A stretch of DNA of 64,000 nucleotides from Bacteriovoracaceae bacterium (GCA_013141065.1 JABFRR010000015.1:42864-106863), one strand, 5' to 3'; counted from the stretch's first letter, positions 25,668-33,976 are shown. Made by a program: numbers and translations. The notes: generated by a model from the letters alone, not told the origin.

Positions 25668-26513
25668 GTGAATGATAAAAAAATGTTTTTTTTCAAAATG
25701 ATTCCTCAGAGATTGCTTGAAGCTCACACGCTTTTAGACAATCTCGACCGAGGACTGCTCGTCGAGATCATTAAGTACCACCCAAAGGATTGCTTTTTAT
25801 CGGTCGATTACTTGACCGAGGTTGTATTAGTTTGCGGCGAGAAGGCATTCTATCGCTCGGTCTATAAACTTCAAATGCTGGGGCTAATAGGCTTTAAAAG
25901 GGGCGACCGTAAAAGTAAAAACCGCAGGCAATCAAACCACTACTGGTTCATTGATGACCCAAGCTACTGGCGGCTTCCAAAAGATTTAGCAAACCAAGTC
26001 AAAGCCGACCACCTAGCTCTAGGCGGCGGCGAACTTGTTTTTAAAGAGAAAGGGTTTACAAATGAGCTCGGCTTTAAAATCACTTTTAATCTTACGCATC
26101 CAAAGCATCAGATAAAAAGAAAAGAGCGTTCTAAAAAAATCCTTACAGGCGTGCCTGTAAGGGGAAATCCTGAACCAAGCGAATTGGAGTACCGAAAACG
26201 TCTTGAAAACATAATGCGTGATGATTTTCCACCAACGGGAATTATCGCAAGCTTTTACAGAGAAAAAGATGAAATTATTGTCGCAAGAGTCGCTGCCGAC
26301 GACGAGATGGGTTTTTATGAGAAAAAATATCTGCTGGAGCTTGATTTAATATTTAATGACTTAAGTAAAAAGCCAGAGCTGGGTCTTGATCTGACAAAGC
26401 TTCTCAATCTAGGAGTCGAACTAGAAGCGAAAGGTCTCGACGGAAAAGCCATCGCCGATGAAATTAAAGCCGAGACAAAAAAACAAAGGCAAGCTCAGGA
26501 GGAAAACTCCTAA
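25668..26513 (+). CDS. Winged-helix protein, possible replication/regulatory protein of the island
   Basis: GTG start at 25668 follows AGGAGGGGG. The N-terminal ~90 residues form a winged helix (LLDNLDRGLLVEIIKYHPKDCFLSVDYLTEVVLVCGEKAFYRSVYKLQMLGLIGFKRGD, then RRQSNHYWFID as the wing). This is followed by a basic linker (IKRKERSKK) and an acidic, helical C-terminus. The layout resembles replication initiators or DnaD/DnaA-N-like regulators of mobile elements, but I cannot assign a family. A perfect 22-bp palindrome lies within its coding sequence. Its stop overlaps the end of the convergent methyltransferase gene by 4 bases. Confidence 0.5.
   Translation: MNDKKMFFFKMIPQRLLEAHTLLDNLDRGLLVEIIKYHPKDCFLSVDYLTEVVLVCGEKAFYRSVYKLQMLGLIGFKRGDRKSKNRRQSNHYWFIDDPSYWRLPKDLANQVKADHLALGGGELVFKEKGFTNELGFKITFNLTHPKHQIKRKERSKKILTGVPVRGNPEPSELEYRKRLENIMRDDFPPTGIIASFYREKDEIIVARVAADDEMGFYEKKYLLELDLIFNDLSKKPELGLDLTKLLNLGVELEAKGLDGKAIADEIKAETKKQRQAQEENS
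26141..26162. repeat. Perfect palindrome CCTTACAGGC-GT-GCCTGTAAGG
   Basis: Ten-base perfect arms lie around a GT centre inside the winged-helix gene. The core TACAGGC/GCCTGTA recurs at 28731-28745, and in weaker form (TACAGGCTGCCCGTA) at 16067-16081, so it is more than a chance coding palindrome. Confidence 0.6.
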
Positions 26514-27757
26514 GATGCCTTCTTGGTTATTTCTTCAATCTCAAATTGAAGCTGCATGATTTTAGCCCGAAGCTCCGTTTCAAGCTTCAGTTTAAAAAAA
26601 TCATTTTTTTCAACATTGATTCTTGCTTTGTATGTTTCAAAAATAAACTGCTGATAATTTCTTAAATATTGTGGCTCAATTTTTAAAAATACATTTTTCA
26701 GTTTTCTTGAGGCTATATCAAAATAGTCCGGCATAAGCTCCGCACCAATAAATCTTCTATTTTCTAAAATTGCAGCAAGCCCTGTCGTCACGCTTCCAGC
26801 GTAGCTATCTAAAACAATATCACCCTCGTGGCTCACAAGCCTAACCAAGTACCGCATAAGCTCCAATGGCTTAACGGTCGTGTGATGATTTTTGCCTTCA
26901 ACTGGACGCCGATTAAACAATCCCAGCTTTTCATAGGGCGTATTTTCATTTTCAAGACCCAAGTCTTTTTCTCGCACGGACGGCTTTGAGAATGCCAAGG
27001 CTTGATTGATTTCAGAATCCACGGGCAAATATCTGATGGCTTGAAACTTGTCACCCTTACCATTTAGATGCTTAAGCACTGAAGTGTTATTTTCAATAAT
27101 AACATTTCTTGGGTAGGAGTTTTCACCGTAAAGAGCGTCAATTTTTCCTTGCTCCAAGTTCAAGTATCCAGTGCCGTGAATCCGTAGGTTTTCCAGTCTG
27201 TCTTTTTGGTCAATGGGTTTTTGAGCCAAAATAATTATTTCCATTGAAGGTGACAAATCACCGCAGATATTTTTAAATCGAAGCAACTCTGGATCAGTCT
27301 CTGTTTTTTCAATTTTGCTTCCAACTTTTGGCATTCCTTGCGTATGTATCCACGCCAGTAATTCTACAATTTCAAATCCAGCTTTTTGAAGTTCAAGCAT
27401 TACAAAGTGAATGGTTTGAGTTTTGGTAAAAATCACAGCGTATCCACCGCATTTTAAAACTCTAAAAAGTTCAAACCTGTGACTTAGCGGTGGTAAATCA
27501 CTATCCCAAGGATTGCCATTTATTCCTTTACCGCCACGCTTGTAGTCTTGATTTTGAATCAATGCTTTTAAATATAAATTAACGTCAATGTCGTTAGGGT
27601 TAAATCCGTAAGGCTCGTCTTGAATAACACAAGAAACTGACTGGTCCGGAAGACCAGCCAGCATTTTCTTATTGTCACCCCTCTGGAGAGCCACAAGCGG
27701 CTCTCCAGAGTTTGTCTCAATTTTAAGTGTATGAGTAGACAAGGTGATTTTACTCAT
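26510..27757 (-). CDS. Beta-class DNA methyltransferase (N6-adenine or N4-cytosine)
   Basis: The 415-residue enzyme should transfer a methyl group from S-adenosylmethionine to an exocyclic amino group in DNA. Motif IV appears as DEPYG (residues 47-51, in place of DPPYG) near the N-terminus. The AdoMet motifs follow in the C-terminal half (HHTTVKPLELMRYLVRLV about 291-308, then VLDSYAGSVTTGLAAI about 315-330 and FIGAEL). This order defines the beta class. The central segment (about 130-280) is the likely target-recognition region. The last 60 residues are coiled coil. It is the last gene of a minus-strand run with two unrecognised proteins, one base after the preceding gene. No restriction enzyme is recognisable nearby. 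It could be an orphan methylase or half of an unusual modification system. Confidence 0.85.
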   Translation of the reverse strand: MSKITLSTHTLKIETNSGEPLVALQRGDNKKMLAGLPDQSVSCVIQDEPYGFNPNDIDVNLYLKALIQNQDYKRGGKGINGNPWDSDLPPLSHRFELFRVLKCGGYAVIFTKTQTIHFVMLELQKAGFEIVELLAWIHTQGMPKVGSKIEKTETDPELLRFKNICGDLSPSMEIIILAQKPIDQKDRLENLRIHGTGYLNLEQGKIDALYGENSYPRNVIIENNTSVLKHLNGKGDKFQAIRYLPVDSEINQALAFSKPSVREKDLGLENENTPYEKLGLFNRRPVEGKNHHTTVKPLELMRYLVRLVSHEGDIVLDSYAGSVTTGLAAILENRRFIGAELMPDYFDIASRKLKNVFLKIEPQYLRNYQQFIFETYKARINVEKNDFFKLKLETELRAKIMQLQFEIEEITKKAS

Positions 27758-27758
27758 A

Positions 27759-28583
27759 CTATTGTCCCGATGCTTTCTTTGCTAATTTTTCTGCTTTCCA
27801 TTTGTAAAGATCGTCAATAATGGAGCACAACTCTTCCGTGATTTCATTGGTCTCAACTTCTTTTTTCAATACTTCTGCCGCCGCCGCAAATGCTTTGGAC
27901 GGAGTGCTTTTAGTATTCTTGATGTAAGCTTCAAGGTTGGTAACATTTGAAGGCGTAAAACCTGTGTCCTTTGGTTCCACCGTTGGAGTTTTTGGTGTCT
28001 TGGCAGTTTTATTTTTATTAACGGGAGTGGTGTCCCGTTTTTTTGGATTAAACTTGCGGACAACATTTTTCACTTCACGGAAAGTAAAATCACGGAGCTT
28101 TTCAATCGTGTAGTGCTTGAGTAAATTGTCAATGCCTTCGCTATCAAGGCGGCTAATTTCAACTAGCTTTGAAGCCTCAAGATTTAGATTTTTATAGTTC
28201 TCTAAAACCAATGAAGCACGAATATATTCAGAAGCTCTTGACCCTTTAATGCCAAATTGAATCTGGACATATTCATTGAATGCCGCTTCCCACTCTAAGT
28301 CTTCAGCCGTACCAAGATTAATGGCAACGGCTTGAAACAAAAGCTTAAGCCTATTTAATAGCTCACCAGTTTTTTGATCACCTTGACCTTGCGATACAAG
28401 GTGGTTTTTGATTTCTACGGTGTCTTCCGCCAAAAGGTCACAAAGAGCGGTGTCAATAAAAGGGCTTTTATATCTAAAGACCTTTTTCTCTGCTTGGACT
28501 TCTGTAGCGGTGGCAATTTCACCATTTGTTTGAGGTTGGTTTTCTTGGCTCTCGGACACGGGACGTTTGTTTTTCTTAGGCAT
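27759..28583 (-). CDS. Methyltransferase-linked unknown protein, possible ParB-like helix-turn-helix
   Basis: Start chosen at ATG 28583 with CAGGAGAATAGTC before it (274 residues). The N-terminus is polar and disordered. The middle (about 60-190) is helical and includes FNEYVQIQFGIKGSRASEYIRASLVLENYKNL, KLVEISRLDSEGIDNLLKHY and LRDFTFREVKNVVRKF. This pattern resembles ParB/KorB-type helix-turn-helix proteins but lacks clear signature residues. The C-terminal third is Lys/Thr/Pro-rich, then helical. It is one base upstream of the methyltransferase, so the two are co-translated. It may give DNA specificity or regulate the operon; this is inference. Confidence 0.55.
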   Translation of the reverse strand: MPKKNKRPVSESQENQPQTNGEIATATEVQAEKKVFRYKSPFIDTALCDLLAEDTVEIKNHLVSQGQGDQKTGELLNRLKLLFQAVAINLGTAEDLEWEAAFNEYVQIQFGIKGSRASEYIRASLVLENYKNLNLEASKLVEISRLDSEGIDNLLKHYTIEKLRDFTFREVKNVVRKFNPKKRDTTPVNKNKTAKTPKTPTVEPKDTGFTPSNVTNLEAYIKNTKSTPSKAFAAAAEVLKKEVETNEITEELCSIIDDLYKWKAEKLAKKASGQ

Positions 28584-28666
28584 GACTATTCTCCTGTTTT
28601 TGTTGGAAGCTAAATTGCCTCTGCAACAAATACAGAATAAATGACCCACGAAAAATAGTTCCCGCA

Positions 28667-28678
28667 GTACGGACAGGC
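28667..28678 (+). promoter_or_regulatory. GTACGGACAGGC element, copy 1
   Basis: This 12-mer lies about 84 bases before the start of the methyltransferase-linked protein and continues GCTTAAA. The exact reverse complement is at 29701-29712. A related form, GTACGGGGCGCTCAAA, is at 29679-29694. It is a candidate operator. Confidence 0.5.
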
Positions 28679-28730
28679 GCTTAAACCCAGTATCCCGTAC
28701 ATTTGCTGATTGTTTTATTTGAATTGAGCT

Positions 28731-28745
28731 TACAGGCTGCCTGTA
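28731..28745. repeat. Palindrome TACAGGC-T-GCCTGTA
   Basis: Seven-base perfect arms with a single central base, located just after the end of the 291-residue gene. It shares its core with the palindrome at 26141-26162. Confidence 0.55.
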
Positions 28746-28751
28746 TGGTTT

Positions 28752-29627
28752 TTATTTGGACTTAAAAGAAGCTAGGTCCCTAATGTGATCACAGAAATCG
28801 ACATCAATGATTTTAATCTTATCAATGTACTCTGGGACATGAGTGAATGTTTTGCTGTCGCTAATTTTTTGAGAAATCTTGCCAGATGTAGGGCGAAACC
28901 CAAGTCTACCTTGGAATTCAAAAATCAATTTTCTTCCGATGAAGCCGTTCAAATTGGTTCGAGCGTCAGAGTCAAAATCATTTAATGCACCAACGTATTG
29001 CTCCATAAGACAAGAGTAAATGAGACAGTAAAACTTAAAAAAATGAAACCTTGTGGGGTTTACTAAAATCTCACCTCGGTCATTAATTTTAACGAACTCG
29101 CTTTTAGCAAAAGATTTTTCTTTTATATTCTTGTTAAAATCGGCGACCATATTTTTATGAGTTGTCTCGACCAGATTTGTGATATCCACTAAATCCATCT
29201 CGTCGCCAACCGTCTCTAGCATTTGTTTTTTAAATGCCTCAATGTTTTCTACCGCTTGTTTGTATTTTATTTCTAATTTTTTAATTTCGCTCTTTTTCTC
29301 AAACGTCAGCCTCTGGAAAGCATAGCTGTCGCGATTTGAGATATTGCCAAGATACTTTTCTATTCGCCCAACACGCTCTTCGGGCTCAAGATTGCCGCAA
29401 AAAAGTTTTAAATCTGACGAATCATTTTCGTAGCGGATTTTAGCACCCATTTGTTCATCAATCATAAGCTGGCGGAATAGCACTTCAATATAAGAATAGG
29501 TTTTGGCGTTTAACTCGTACTTGTGAATGGCAAAGAAAAATCCACCGTCGTCGCCTTTATACTCATGCTTGTTTTGATCAAACTCTTTATGGGTAATAGT
29601 GGTGTCGTGTATTAAAACTTTGCTCAT
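28752..29627 (-). CDS. Unrecognised protein at the head of the methyltransferase operon
   Basis: The 291-residue protein has no family I can name. Visible features are an N-terminal beta-rich segment (VLIHDTTITHKEFDQNKHEYKGDDGGFFFAIHKYEL), a long coiled coil at about 110-185 (FEKKSEIKKLEIKYKQAVENIEAFKKQML), and a C-terminal alpha/beta part ending YIDKIKIIDVDFCDHIRDL. No nuclease motif is evident. It is the first of three minus-strand genes ending with the methyltransferase, and repeated GTACGG elements precede it. A partner in modification, restriction or regulation is possible but unproved. Confidence 0.5.
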   Translation of the reverse strand: MSKVLIHDTTITHKEFDQNKHEYKGDDGGFFFAIHKYELNAKTYSYIEVLFRQLMIDEQMGAKIRYENDSSDLKLFCGNLEPEERVGRIEKYLGNISNRDSYAFQRLTFEKKSEIKKLEIKYKQAVENIEAFKKQMLETVGDEMDLVDITNLVETTHKNMVADFNKNIKEKSFAKSEFVKINDRGEILVNPTRFHFFKFYCLIYSCLMEQYVGALNDFDSDARTNLNGFIGRKLIFEFQGRLGFRPTSGKISQKISDSKTFTHVPEYIDKIKIIDVDFCDHIRDLASFKSK

Positions 29628-29700
29628 ACATAAAATACTATCCGTTTAGCCCTGCTTTGTTGAGCAAAATCTAGCAATGTACGGGGCGCTCAAAAACGGA

Positions 29701-29712
29701 GCCTGTCCGTAC
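29701..29712 (-). promoter_or_regulatory. GTACGGACAGGC element, copy 2
   Basis: This is the reverse complement of the 12-mer at 28667-28678, placed about 75 bases before the start of the 291-residue gene. A variant, GTACGGGGCGCT, lies 10 bases away in the opposite orientation. Confidence 0.5.
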
Positions 29713-29817
29713 AGTCAGAATTAAAATCACACCATCCTTTACTCTCGAACTGAGGGTTCTTACGACTCTCAGGGTTGGGGACAACCTAATAAAGAAATCC
29801 CCAAAAAAGGAAGTAAT

Positions 29818-30072
29818 ATGAGTAACCCATTAGACGGCTCAGCCAAGCCCGCTTTAAGTGAAATTGGTGAAAAGGAGCCAAAAACCAAAACCTATAAAAC
29901 TCCAAACGGAGAGGAGTTTCAAATAACGGCGGAGGAATTCGCCCAAGTTGTAGCGATTTTTGATTTTTTGAGACAATCACGGGACGAAAAAAACACCCGA
30001 GTTGGTATCGAACCGGAACAAACCACTACGCAATCAAATAACGATCCGGTAAACTATAGAAAGGTAGGTTAA
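29818..30072 (+). CDS. Small protein directly preceding serine recombinase
   Basis: The 84-residue acidic protein (MSNPLDGSAKPALSEIGEKEPK ... GEEFQITAEEFAQVVAIFDFLRQSRDEKN) has a good ribosome site (AAAGGAAG). One base separates its stop from the ATG of the recombinase, so the two are coupled. No family is recognised. The position is identical to that of the small gene in front of the other serine recombinase, which suggests a shared role such as directionality factor or regulator. The two proteins do not look alike in sequence. Confidence 0.55.
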   Translation: MSNPLDGSAKPALSEIGEKEPKTKTYKTPNGEEFQITAEEFAQVVAIFDFLRQSRDEKNTRVGIEPEQTTTQSNNDPVNYRKVG

Positions 30073-30073
30073 T

Positions 30074-31693
30074 ATGTATTCAGATATTCCATACACAAAC
30101 AAAAAAGCCGTGGCAATTTTAAGGGTCAGTAGCGGCAAGCAAGAAGACAATTTTTCTCATGGAGTTCAATTAAAACATGCGGAGCAATACTCTGCTAAAG
30201 ACTGTGGCGGACAGCCGCTTGAGTTAGTGAAAATCTTCACACTCACAGAAAGTGCCAAAGAATCCAGTGACCGCACCAAATACATTGAAGCAATGAAGTT
30301 CATTGCTAAAAATAAAATTGGCAATGTCATTTTTTACATGCAAGACCGTGAAGCCAGAAACCTAACCGACCTTGAGGAAAATGAACGCAAGGTCATGCGT
30401 GGTGATTTTATCCTACACTATTCTTATGATAAAAAATGCCTTCACCGTCAAAGCCCAGAGTCTGATTTTATCACCCGTGCTTTTTCTGGAATTATGGCAA
30501 GAAGTTATGTGCGTGTTTTAGCTGGGCGTGTTGTTGAAGGTATGAAAGCCAAAGCGGAAGCAGGCTGGTATCCAAGTAATAGCGTGCCGCTTGGATATTC
30601 TCTTAAAAAGGAAATTAACCCAGAAACGGGTCAAGTTAAAAGCCGTGGTGCAACAGTGGCTTTGCATCCCAATAAAAGAACGCAAGAGATTGTTTTAAAA
30701 GAATTTGAATTAAGAGCCAAAGGCTACTCACTTGAAGACATCAGAAAAGAAATTAGAGAATCTGGTCTTCTTACTCAAGCTCAAGCCTTGAGTTATAATA
30801 TTGCGACTATTAACAACCGTTTAAAGAGCCCATTTTACCGTGGGCAATTTTTATGGCGTGACGTTTTGTATGAAGGAAAGCATCCCGTTTTTGTTCCTGT
30901 TCATTTATTGAAAGCTGTTGAAAAAACTTTTGGGCATAAGGCTTCCGCCATCCGCAAAGAAGAATCCGATCACAACATTTTAATGGGCGGTTGGCTCAAA
31001 TGTTCTTGTGGCTGCAACATTGTTTATGACCCTAAGACAAAAAAAATCATAAAAACAGGTGAACAAAAAACTTATCACTACGTTCATTGCACCAACGGCA
31101 AAGAAATCCACCAAGGTCAAAAGGGACTCATCACCACAAGTGATAAGGTTTGGGATCAACTTGGGCGCATTATGGATAAGATTTCAATTTCTGAGGAGTT
31201 CGCAAACGATATTGCTGAAGCTTTAAATAAGCTCAATTCAAAAACTAAGAACGTCATTCACCTTCAACAAGCGGAGCTAAATGATAAGTGTAAAGAATTG
31301 GAACGGCATGAAGACCAGCTCACAGAGTTCTTACTCAACGGTACGATTGATAAAACTGCCTACAACGGGCAATTAAAGCGTATCCGTGGCAACCGTGAAG
31401 ACCTCTTGGTTCAACTTGAACAACTCCGCCTAGGTTTGCAGGACACTTTTATGGAATGTGTGAAAACCATTCTCGAACTGGCTACGTCTGCGAAATCTTT
31501 ATGGATTCGCAAGTCTGCCCAAGAACGCAAAGAGTTCCTAAATATGATACTCTCGAACCCAGTTTTAGAGGGCGTAACCGTGCGATACGATTTAAAAAAA
31601 CCGTTCGCAGTATTGGTCAAAATGTCTGAAAAAGAAGATTGGTGCCTCGGGCGAGACTCGAACTCGCACACCCTTTCGAGCGGCGGATTTTGA
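30074..31693 (+). CDS. Large serine recombinase (integrase of the tRNA-Leu island)
   Basis: The 539-residue enzyme catalyses strand exchange between att sites. The resolvase domain has KAVAILRVSSGKQEDN with nucleophile Ser19, FYMQDREARNLTD and GRVVEGMKAKAEAGW. A recombinase domain (PLGYSLKKE ... AQALSYNIATINNRLKSPFYRGQF, about 170-260), a zinc ribbon (LKCSCGCNIVY ... YHYVHC) and a coiled coil (about 390-460) follow. The last ~17 codons (WCLGRDSNSHTLSSGGF) are antisense tRNA-Leu sequence, so integration at the tRNA gene supplies the end of the coding frame. The gene is intact, unlike the other recombinase here. Confidence 0.92.
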   Translation: MYSDIPYTNKKAVAILRVSSGKQEDNFSHGVQLKHAEQYSAKDCGGQPLELVKIFTLTESAKESSDRTKYIEAMKFIAKNKIGNVIFYMQDREARNLTDLEENERKVMRGDFILHYSYDKKCLHRQSPESDFITRAFSGIMARSYVRVLAGRVVEGMKAKAEAGWYPSNSVPLGYSLKKEINPETGQVKSRGATVALHPNKRTQEIVLKEFELRAKGYSLEDIRKEIRESGLLTQAQALSYNIATINNRLKSPFYRGQFLWRDVLYEGKHPVFVPVHLLKAVEKTFGHKASAIRKEESDHNILMGGWLKCSCGCNIVYDPKTKKIIKTGEQKTYHYVHCTNGKEIHQGQKGLITTSDKVWDQLGRIMDKISISEEFANDIAEALNKLNSKTKNVIHLQQAELNDKCKELERHEDQLTEFLLNGTIDKTAYNGQLKRIRGNREDLLVQLEQLRLGLQDTFMECVKTILELATSAKSLWIRKSAQERKEFLNMILSNPVLEGVTVRYDLKKPFAVLVKMSEKEDWCLGRDSNSHTLSSGGF

Positions 31694-31725
31694 ATCCGCT
31701 GCGTCTACCATTCCACCACCAAGGC
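31640..31725 (-). tRNA. tRNA-Leu(CAA)
   Basis: The minus strand folds as an 86-nt tRNA. The acceptor stem is GCCTTGG/CCGAGGC with encoded ACCA. The D arm follows. The anticodon stem is GCGGA/TCCGC with loop TTCAAAA (anticodon CAA, leucine), then a long class II variable arm and a T arm GCGAG-TTCGAGT-CTCGC. Its 3' half overlaps the end of the serine recombinase gene on the other strand, marking it as an island integration site. Confidence 0.97.
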
Positions 31726-31790
31726 ACATTGAAAAACATCATAAGAAAATCAGCCAGAAACGTCAATGTTTTCAGCTTTTAACGCGGATT

Positions 31791-32738
31791 TTAATTAAGT
31801 TTTAAGAGCTCTAACGCCTCTTTAGCCGTAAAGCGAAAGACGTCAGGGCCAATATTTTTTTTCAACTCGCTGTTGTCCAGAGTCGAAGGGTATTTAATAT
31901 AATCAATTAAATAAAGTGGAAATTTCCAAACGGGAGTAAGAAATCGTGCCAGTTGTTCGACAGCAATAATGGGAACTTTTATTTTTTTTACATCAATAAT
32001 TTCTGCGGCTTCATGCAGGCTAACAATGTCATCACTGCAAACATTGTAGATTCCAGTTTTAAGAGAATCGAATGCTTTGACAATGATAGTGGCCATATCG
32101 AATTCATGAATGAATTGAAACATTGGATTATAATCGATTGGAATCGGAGCATAAGGTGTTTTTAAGTACTGAGTAATAGCATTTTTTATTTGAGGGCCGA
32201 TAATATTTGCAGGACGAAGAACAACTGTTTCAATTTGATTTTGATTTTTCCACATCCAGTTTGTACACATTTGATCCATTTCAACAACGTCGCGAAGCTC
32301 GGCATGCTTGAAGCTTGCTCGTAATGGTGCATCTTCTTTGAGAAACATCGGGTTGTCTGCCAAGGCTCCATAAACATGATGAGTGGAGAGTATAACGACT
32401 TTTTTTGTACTAAATTTTTGGGCAAGTTCCAATATAGTATTGGTACCTACTAAATTTATATCAATTCGTTTGTGGATATTTCCCATTGCTGGTGAATGAC
32501 CAAGTCTTCCTAAGTGCAAAACACTATCAAAATGATGTTCACGAAATAGCTTTTCAAAATTAGTACGATTGTATTTCATTTGTTGAAAAGTTATTTGAGG
32601 ATGATTGGAGAAGTTTTCAATACCTCTCGAATCAACACCCAGGATATGAATATTAGGATGAGTTTTTATTAAAAGCTCAGCAGTGATTTTTGCCAATGCT
32701 CCTTGAATTCCAATAATTAGAATATTCTTAATACTCAT
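31791..32738 (-). CDS. NAD-dependent epimerase/dehydratase family protein (atypical extended SDR)
   Basis: The 315-residue Rossmann protein opens NILIIGIQGALAKITAELLI in place of the strict GxxGxxG. It carries VLHLGRLGHSP, a NLVGTNTILELA segment, VVILSTHHVYGA, and VVLRPANIIGP, the signatures of extended SDRs acting on nucleotide sugars or lipids. The YxxxK catalytic pair is not obvious (AELRDVVEMD occupies its place), so it may be an atypical SDR. It lies 10 bases after the acyltransferase gene on the same strand, suggesting a joint role in lipid or envelope metabolism. Confidence 0.75.
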   Translation of the reverse strand: MSIKNILIIGIQGALAKITAELLIKTHPNIHILGVDSRGIENFSNHPQITFQQMKYNRTNFEKLFREHHFDSVLHLGRLGHSPAMGNIHKRIDINLVGTNTILELAQKFSTKKVVILSTHHVYGALADNPMFLKEDAPLRASFKHAELRDVVEMDQMCTNWMWKNQNQIETVVLRPANIIGPQIKNAITQYLKTPYAPIPIDYNPMFQFIHEFDMATIIVKAFDSLKTGIYNVCSDDIVSLHEAAEIIDVKKIKVPIIAVEQLARFLTPVWKFPLYLIDYIKYPSTLDNSELKKNIGPDVFRFTAKEALELLKLN

Positions 32739-32748
32739 ATAGTTCGCC

Positions 32749-33558
32749 CTAATTTAATCTGTCTTTAATCGTACGCTTCTTAGCGAGTCCTTCTTGAATC
32801 AAGCGATTGACTTCTCTTTCTAAAGCGATGAGATGCGGTTCTAGTTCTTCATCTAATGCTTCTGAACTTAATTCAGATGGGAGTGAGTAAGGAGTACCAA
32901 TATAAATATCAACAGGTGAAGGAAGTGGAAATAAATTTAACGAGAGAGGTAAAGCCGGTAATTTTAAAAAATTTGCAATTTTTCTTAGATGAAATACAAA
33001 TGGATAAAATTCTTCTGCACCGACAACAGCAATGGGAAGAATTTCTCCACGAGCGGCAAGGGCCATTCGTAAAAATCCTTTCGTGAAACGTTGAAGTTTA
33101 TAATGATCTTTAGATTCCTTTGCGATTCCTTTGACTCCTTCTGGAAAGATGAGAATGGATTCGCCACGCTTAAGTAGATTGAGGCAATTTGTTCGATCAC
33201 CCAATACGGCTCCGCCTTCACTTGACCATCTTCCAAGGAAAGGTAGTGAGGTTAAGAATCTTTCAACTAATGGACGCAGGATTATAGGATGTTCTAGTTC
33301 TGCGGCAAAAGCAGTCCATATCAACATTGCATCAATGGGAATTTGTCCAGTATGGTTTGAAACGACCATATAGGCTTTGTCTTCAATTTGTTCTTTTCCA
33401 TGAAATTTAACATCAAAATAATATTTATAAAATGGATACAAAATTTTAAAGTCTTTTACAGCGCGTGCAGGATCAAGACCCCAAGGGTCTCGATTTTTTT
33501 TATACCTTAACTCCAAGGTTTTTTCCAATTTAAGGTAAGTCTCTTTAAAAATGTCCAA
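32749..33558 (-). CDS. Lysophospholipid acyltransferase family protein (PlsC-like)
   Basis: This 269-residue enzyme should transfer an acyl chain to a lysophospholipid or related lipid at the inner membrane. The acyltransferase motifs are visible: VVSNHTGQIPIDAML (motif with His and Asp six residues apart, a known variant of NHxxxxD), VLGDR, and IFPEGVKG (motif III) followed by LQRFTKGFLRMALAA. No strong membrane helix is seen, so attachment is probably peripheral. It is the first gene of a pair with the SDR-type protein. It lies next to the island junction and looks like ordinary chromosomal content. Confidence 0.85.
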   Translation of the reverse strand: MDIFKETYLKLEKTLELRYKKNRDPWGLDPARAVKDFKILYPFYKYYFDVKFHGKEQIEDKAYMVVSNHTGQIPIDAMLIWTAFAAELEHPIILRPLVERFLTSLPFLGRWSSEGGAVLGDRTNCLNLLKRGESILIFPEGVKGIAKESKDHYKLQRFTKGFLRMALAARGEILPIAVVGAEEFYPFVFHLRKIANFLKLPALPLSLNLFPLPSPVDIYIGTPYSLPSELSSEALDEELEPHLIALEREVNRLIQEGLAKKRTIKDRLN

Positions 33559-33661
33559 CTAATCTCCTCGGCCATAAAAAGCATTTTAGGTTAATGCTAT
33601 CAAATTATTCATTCTTCACAAGCATTCTTATAGTGGTAAACTTTAGGTTCGGGAGCTGAAA

Positions 33662-33976
33662 ATGAAAAAGAGAATGAGTCTTAGAATAAAATTTAATTAC
33701 TGGTTTCACAATATACAAAATGAAATTAAAAAAACCAGCGCCATTGGCAGAAAGATGCTCACTGCTTCTAGGACTAATGCACACCTAAAAGACACTTATG
33801 AGGAGCTCGGTAAGCTTCTTGAAAAAGGAGTTGATAGTGGTGAAGTTGATTGGGATTCAGCTAGGCTTCGTGCACTCTTACATTCGGTCAAAGCTTGTAA
33901 AAAAGACTTGGAAGAAATTGAAAGAAAAATGAATAAAATTAAATTTCCATCAATTGACATTAAAAAAGACGATTAA
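33662..33976 (+). CDS. Hypothetical coiled-coil protein
   Basis: The 104-residue product is basic at the start and consists of helices with heptad character (FHNIQNEIKKTSAIGRKML, THLKDTYEELGKLLEKG-like, LLHSVKACKKDLEEIERKMNKI). No family is recognised. The 3' end overlaps the convergent engB gene by four bases. The ATG follows GGGAGCTGAAA. Confidence 0.6.
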   Translation: MKKRMSLRIKFNYWFHNIQNEIKKTSAIGRKMLTASRTNAHLKDTYEELGKLLEKGVDSGEVDWDSARLRALLHSVKACKKDLEEIERKMNKIKFPSIDIKKDD

